34,267 bases of DNA from an uncultured Clostridia bacterium. GTDB lineage: Bacteria > Bacillota > Clostridia > Christensenellales > Aristaeellaceae. Positions 31,864 through 34,267 of the stretch are shown piece by piece. The stretch is taken from assembly GCA_934670175.1 (NCBI GenBank), contig CAKUOX010000024.1:1-34267 (forward strand), read 5' to 3'. Every line of letters begins with the position of its first letter. The stretch's first letter is position 1. The notes beneath the pieces were generated by a model. The model did no database searches. It was not told the origin of the DNA and saw only the letters and a program-made list of their open reading frames with translations. The position numbers and the translations under genes were made by a program.

Positions 31864-32904
31864 ATGAAGAAGATCCTGGCTCTCGTTCTCGCAATGCTGA
31901 TGGTGATCGGCATGACCGCCGCTATGGCCGAAGGCGAGCACATCGAAATCGTTTCCAAGGGCTTCCAGCATGAATACTGGCAGGCCGTCAAGAAGGGCGC
32001 CGAAGCCAAGGCTGAAGAACTGGGCGTTACCGTGAACTTCGTTGGCCCCGCTTCCGAATCCGAATATGCCGAGCAGCTGGAACAGCTGAAGGCTGCCATT
32101 GATGCCAAGCCCGCTGCCATCGGTCTGGCTGCGCTGTCCACCGAGACCTGCCTGGACGCCATTGCCGACGCCCAGAGCAAGAACATCCCGATCATCGGCT
32201 TCGACTCGGGCGTTCCGGGCGCTCCGGAAGGCGCGATTCTGGCCAATGCCGCGACCGACAACTATGCTGCCGGTGCCATGGCCGCTGAAAAGGTCTACGA
32301 AGCCATCGCCGGCCGCATCGAAGCTGCGGAAGGCACCGTCCGCATCGGCGTGTCCGCTCAGGACAACGTTTCCGAATCCGTCACGCTGCGCGGCCTGGGC
32401 TTTATCGACAAGATGGCCGAGCTGGTCGGCGGCGTGAAGCTGGAGGGCGACACCTTCTACTGCGAGCATGCCACCTGCGGCTCCGACGACAACGCGAAGG
32501 TCATCATCGAAACGCTGGTACCCGCGCAGGTCACTTCCGAGCTGTCCCTGATCGACTGCAACACCCTGCTGTCCAAGGAAGACACCATCGCCATCTACGG
32601 CTCCAACCAGCACTCCGCCGAGGCGATCATTTCCGCCAATGAAAACCTGCAGGTCTGCGGCACCGGCGAAAATGACATCATCGCTGCGGGCTTCGACTCC
32701 GGCGCTGTCATTAAGAGCGCGGTCGCCGAAGGCATCATGCTCGGCGCGATCACCCAGGCTCCCTTCGCGATGGGCGCGGCCGTGATTGAGCTCTGCGTTG
32801 CAGCTGCCAACGGCCAGGAGGTTGCCGATGTTGACACCGGCTGCCAGTGGTACACCGCCGAAAACATGGAGAACGAGGACATCGCCGTCAACCTGTACAA
32901 CTAA
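31864..32904 (+). CDS. Sugar ABC transporter substrate-binding protein (RbsB-like, type 1 periplasmic-binding fold)
   Basis: 346 residues from the ATG after AAGGAGGTACTCTCA. A signal peptide is followed by 'AMAEGEH', with cleavage expected after Ala22 and no lipobox cysteine. The mature part is a two-lobed sugar-binding fold: 'IEIVSKGFQHEYWQAVKKGA', 'PAAIGLAALSTETCLDAI', 'IPIIGFDSGVPGAPEGAIL', 'DDNAKVIIETLVPAQV' and 'ITQAPFAMGAAVIELCVAAA'. The residues lining the pocket cannot be assigned to a known sugar by eye. It is last of the four importer genes, separated from the next gene by hairpins that may stabilise its mRNA. Codon use is strongly biased, consistent with high expression. Confidence 0.93.
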   Translation: MKKILALVLAMLMVIGMTAAMAEGEHIEIVSKGFQHEYWQAVKKGAEAKAEELGVTVNFVGPASESEYAEQLEQLKAAIDAKPAAIGLAALSTETCLDAIADAQSKNIPIIGFDSGVPGAPEGAILANAATDNYAAGAMAAEKVYEAIAGRIEAAEGTVRIGVSAQDNVSESVTLRGLGFIDKMAELVGGVKLEGDTFYCEHATCGSDDNAKVIIETLVPAQVTSELSLIDCNTLLSKEDTIAIYGSNQHSAEAIISANENLQVCGTGENDIIAAGFDSGAVIKSAVAEGIMLGAITQAPFAMGAAVIELCVAAANGQEVADVDTGCQWYTAENMENEDIAVNLYN

Positions 32905-32934
32905 GCTCTGACAAAACGGTTCTTGAACCGACCG

Positions 32935-33004
32935 CGAACGCCGAAGATCTGCTTCGGCGTTCGCATCGAGACTGCGGCCGCGCAAAAGCGCGGTCGTGCT
33001 TTTA
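32935..33004 (+). promoter_or_regulatory. Two hairpins between the binding-protein gene and the aldo/keto reductase
   Basis: A perfect 12-bp stem at 32935-32946/32952-32963 with a 5-nt loop, not followed by a T run, then a second 8-bp stem around 32976-32995 followed by GTGCTTTT. The first may protect the upstream mRNA; the second may be a partial terminator, which would lower expression of the next gene. Confidence 0.55.
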
Positions 33005-33031
33005 TCGATATGGAAGAAAGGAGCTGCTTTG

Positions 33032-34036
33032 ATGATCGATCCGAAACTCGTGCCCAAGGTATGTCTGGCAGACGGCACGCGCGTTCCCGCCGTCGGTCTG
33101 GGCACATTTGCCTCCGATAATTATACCAGCGACGTGGTCAGCGCCGCCGTAGACGGCGCGATTCGCAGCGGCTATCGCTTCATCGACTGTGCAAGCGTTT
33201 ATGGAAATGAAGCCGAGATCGGCGTGGTGCTCGAACGCCTGTTTGGAGAAGGCGTCGTTGCCCGCGAAGAGCTGTTCATCACATCCAAGGTCTGGAACGA
33301 TATGCACGGGCGCGGCGACGTATTGCTTTCCTGTGCAAAAACGTTGAAGGATCTGCGGCTTGATTATCTGGACATCTATTTCATGCACTGGCCCTTCCCC
33401 AACTACCATGCGCCGGGCTGTGATGGCGCGAGCCGCAGTCCCGACGCCAAGCCTTTCAGCACAGAGCGCTTCATGGCGACGTGGCGACAGCTGGAGCGGC
33501 TGGTAGATATGGGGCTCGTCCGACGCATCGGTATGTCCAATATGACCATTGCGAAGCTGGAAGCCGTTCTGCCGCTGTGCCGCATCCAGCCCGCGATGAT
33601 CGAAATGGAGCTGCACCCCAGCTTCCAACAGCAGGCTTTATACGATTACTGCATGGCGCGCGGCATTCAGGTGATCGGCTTCTGCCCGCTTGGCTCACCC
33701 AAGCGTCCGGAGCGCGACCGCACTCCCGACGATGTCGCCGATATGGAAATGCCTGAAATCGTGGAGATCGCCCGTGCGCATGGCGTCCATCCCGCTGCGG
33801 TTTGCCTGAAATGGGGCGTGCAGCGCGGCGAGATCGTGATTCCCTTCTCCGTGAAGGAAAGAAACTACATCGCCAACCTCGCCTGCGTCACCTCCGATCC
33901 GCTGACCGATGCGGAAATGCAAACCATGGCCACGCTTGAGCGCGGCTGCCGGCTGGTCAAGGGTCAGGTCTTTTTGTGGCCGGGTGCGGCACACTGGGAA
34001 GCGCTGTGGGACCCGGATGGAAAAATTGCGGAATGA
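33032..34036 (+). CDS. Aldo/keto reductase
   Basis: 334 residues from the ATG at 33032 after AAAGGAG. An NAD(P)H-dependent reductase with the TIM-barrel fold. The catalytic tetrad is visible: Asp52, Tyr57, Lys86 ('ITSKVWND') and His119 (FMHWPFP). 'GYRFIDCASVYGNEAEIG' and 'RIGMSNMTIAKL' are the usual family segments, and the cofactor-binding C-terminal region has 'VIPFSVKERNYIANL'. It reduces an aldehyde or ketone of a sugar or similar compound. Its position right behind a sugar importer suggests that it acts on the imported compound or a product of it, perhaps working with the zinc dehydrogenase at 26.9 kb. Co-transcription with the importer is possible but the intervening hairpins may reduce it. 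Confidence 0.92.
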   Translation: MIDPKLVPKVCLADGTRVPAVGLGTFASDNYTSDVVSAAVDGAIRSGYRFIDCASVYGNEAEIGVVLERLFGEGVVAREELFITSKVWNDMHGRGDVLLSCAKTLKDLRLDYLDIYFMHWPFPNYHAPGCDGASRSPDAKPFSTERFMATWRQLERLVDMGLVRRIGMSNMTIAKLEAVLPLCRIQPAMIEMELHPSFQQQALYDYCMARGIQVIGFCPLGSPKRPERDRTPDDVADMEMPEIVEIARAHGVHPAAVCLKWGVQRGEIVIPFSVKERNYIANLACVTSDPLTDAEMQTMATLERGCRLVKGQVFLWPGAAHWEALWDPDGKIAE

Positions 34037-34082
34037 GCCGTGAAGGCTGTCGCGCCGCTGCTTTGCGTTCCACGGCTTCCCG

Positions 34083-34123
34083 CCTTATAAAAATTGAGCC
34101 GCCAGCAAACGAAGCTGGCGGTC
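34083..34123 (-). terminator. Intrinsic terminator at the end of repeat copy 2
   Basis: On the minus strand GACCGCCAGC, a 7-nt loop, GCTGGCGGC, then TCAATTTTTATAAG. On the plus strand the same stem could end the aldo/keto reductase transcript, but no T run follows there. Confidence 0.7.
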
Positions 34124-34254
34124 ACAGCTTGTCAAAAAAGATTTTGACAAGCCTGTGGACAGGGAAGCACGCTCCCCCGCCACTGCCACCCTCACCAGTT
34201 TTTGCTGAAATCCTTCAGATTTCCGGGCGCAAAAACTGCAGGGAAACGATTTTT
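34084..34254 (-). repeat. Dispersed non-coding element, copy 2 (inverted relative to copy 1)
   Basis: Reading on the minus strand: a core (34234 to 34150) matching copy 1, then a perfect 11-bp hairpin (plus coordinates 34127-34137 and 34142-34152, A/T-rich top), then AAGCTGTGACCGCC leading into an 8-bp stem (34099-34106 and 34114-34121) followed by AATTTTTAT. The element therefore ends in an intrinsic terminator on the minus strand. The matching position in copy 1 has a different stem sequence, suggesting conservation of structure rather than sequence. Its upstream end may extend beyond the window. Confidence 0.75.
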
Positions 34255-34267
34255 GCTCTGGAAAATG

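Overview
The window looks like about 34 kb of chromosome from a high-GC anaerobic member of the Clostridia (Firmicutes), probably gut-associated. The reasons are strong AGGAGG-type ribosome binding sites at nearly every gene, the rplI-dnaB pair, consensus sigma-A promoters, a RelQ-type alarmone synthetase, rubrerythrin with a ferredoxin:thioredoxin-reductase-like protein, and BMP-type and ribose-type sugar ABC systems. I cannot fix the genus. I saw no phage, CRISPR array, complete insertion sequence, rRNA or tRNA.

Layout. 1-9.1 kb: the end of a multi-pass membrane protein (cut by the window edge), a six-repeat peptidoglycan-binding lipoprotein, an XpaC-like membrane protein next to an XPD/DinG-like helicase with a nuclease-like N-terminus, mannose-6-phosphate isomerase, and a secreted CAP-Ig protein. 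9.3-12.5 kb: an EF-G-like GTPase, tandem terminators, then an AT-richer stretch of about 1 kb with one small secreted protein under a near-perfect promoter. 12.5-16 kb: an information-processing operon of rplI, dnaB, a CBS protein with a HEPN-like N-terminus, and an overlapping RelQ-type (p)ppGpp synthetase. 16-21.3 kb: a LysR regulator, a FucU/RbsD mutarotase, a small membrane protein, a tRNA-dihydrouridine synthase, a stand-alone Smr protein, an amidohydrolase, rubrerythrin and the FTR-like protein.

21.4-26.6 kb (minus strand): a complete NupNOPQ-like nucleoside importer, ordered binding protein, double ATPase, permease, permease. 26.8-34 kb (plus strand): a zinc alcohol/polyol dehydrogenase under its own promoter, a complete ribose-type ABC importer (ATPase, two permeases, binding protein) and an aldo/keto reductase. 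No sugar kinase, isomerase or aldolase is present, so the cluster suggests import of a sugar or polyol handled by oxidation and reduction. The substrate is unknown.

The most interesting unexplained structure is a dispersed non-coding element of about 135-170 nt. It occurs twice in opposite orientations (about 16,994-17,163 and 34,084-34,254), has a conserved 85-nt core, and each copy ends in a different hairpin at the same place, followed by a T-rich stretch. It could be a small-RNA family or a terminator-bearing repeat. Second is the HEPN-like/CBS gene overlapping the alarmone synthetase gene.
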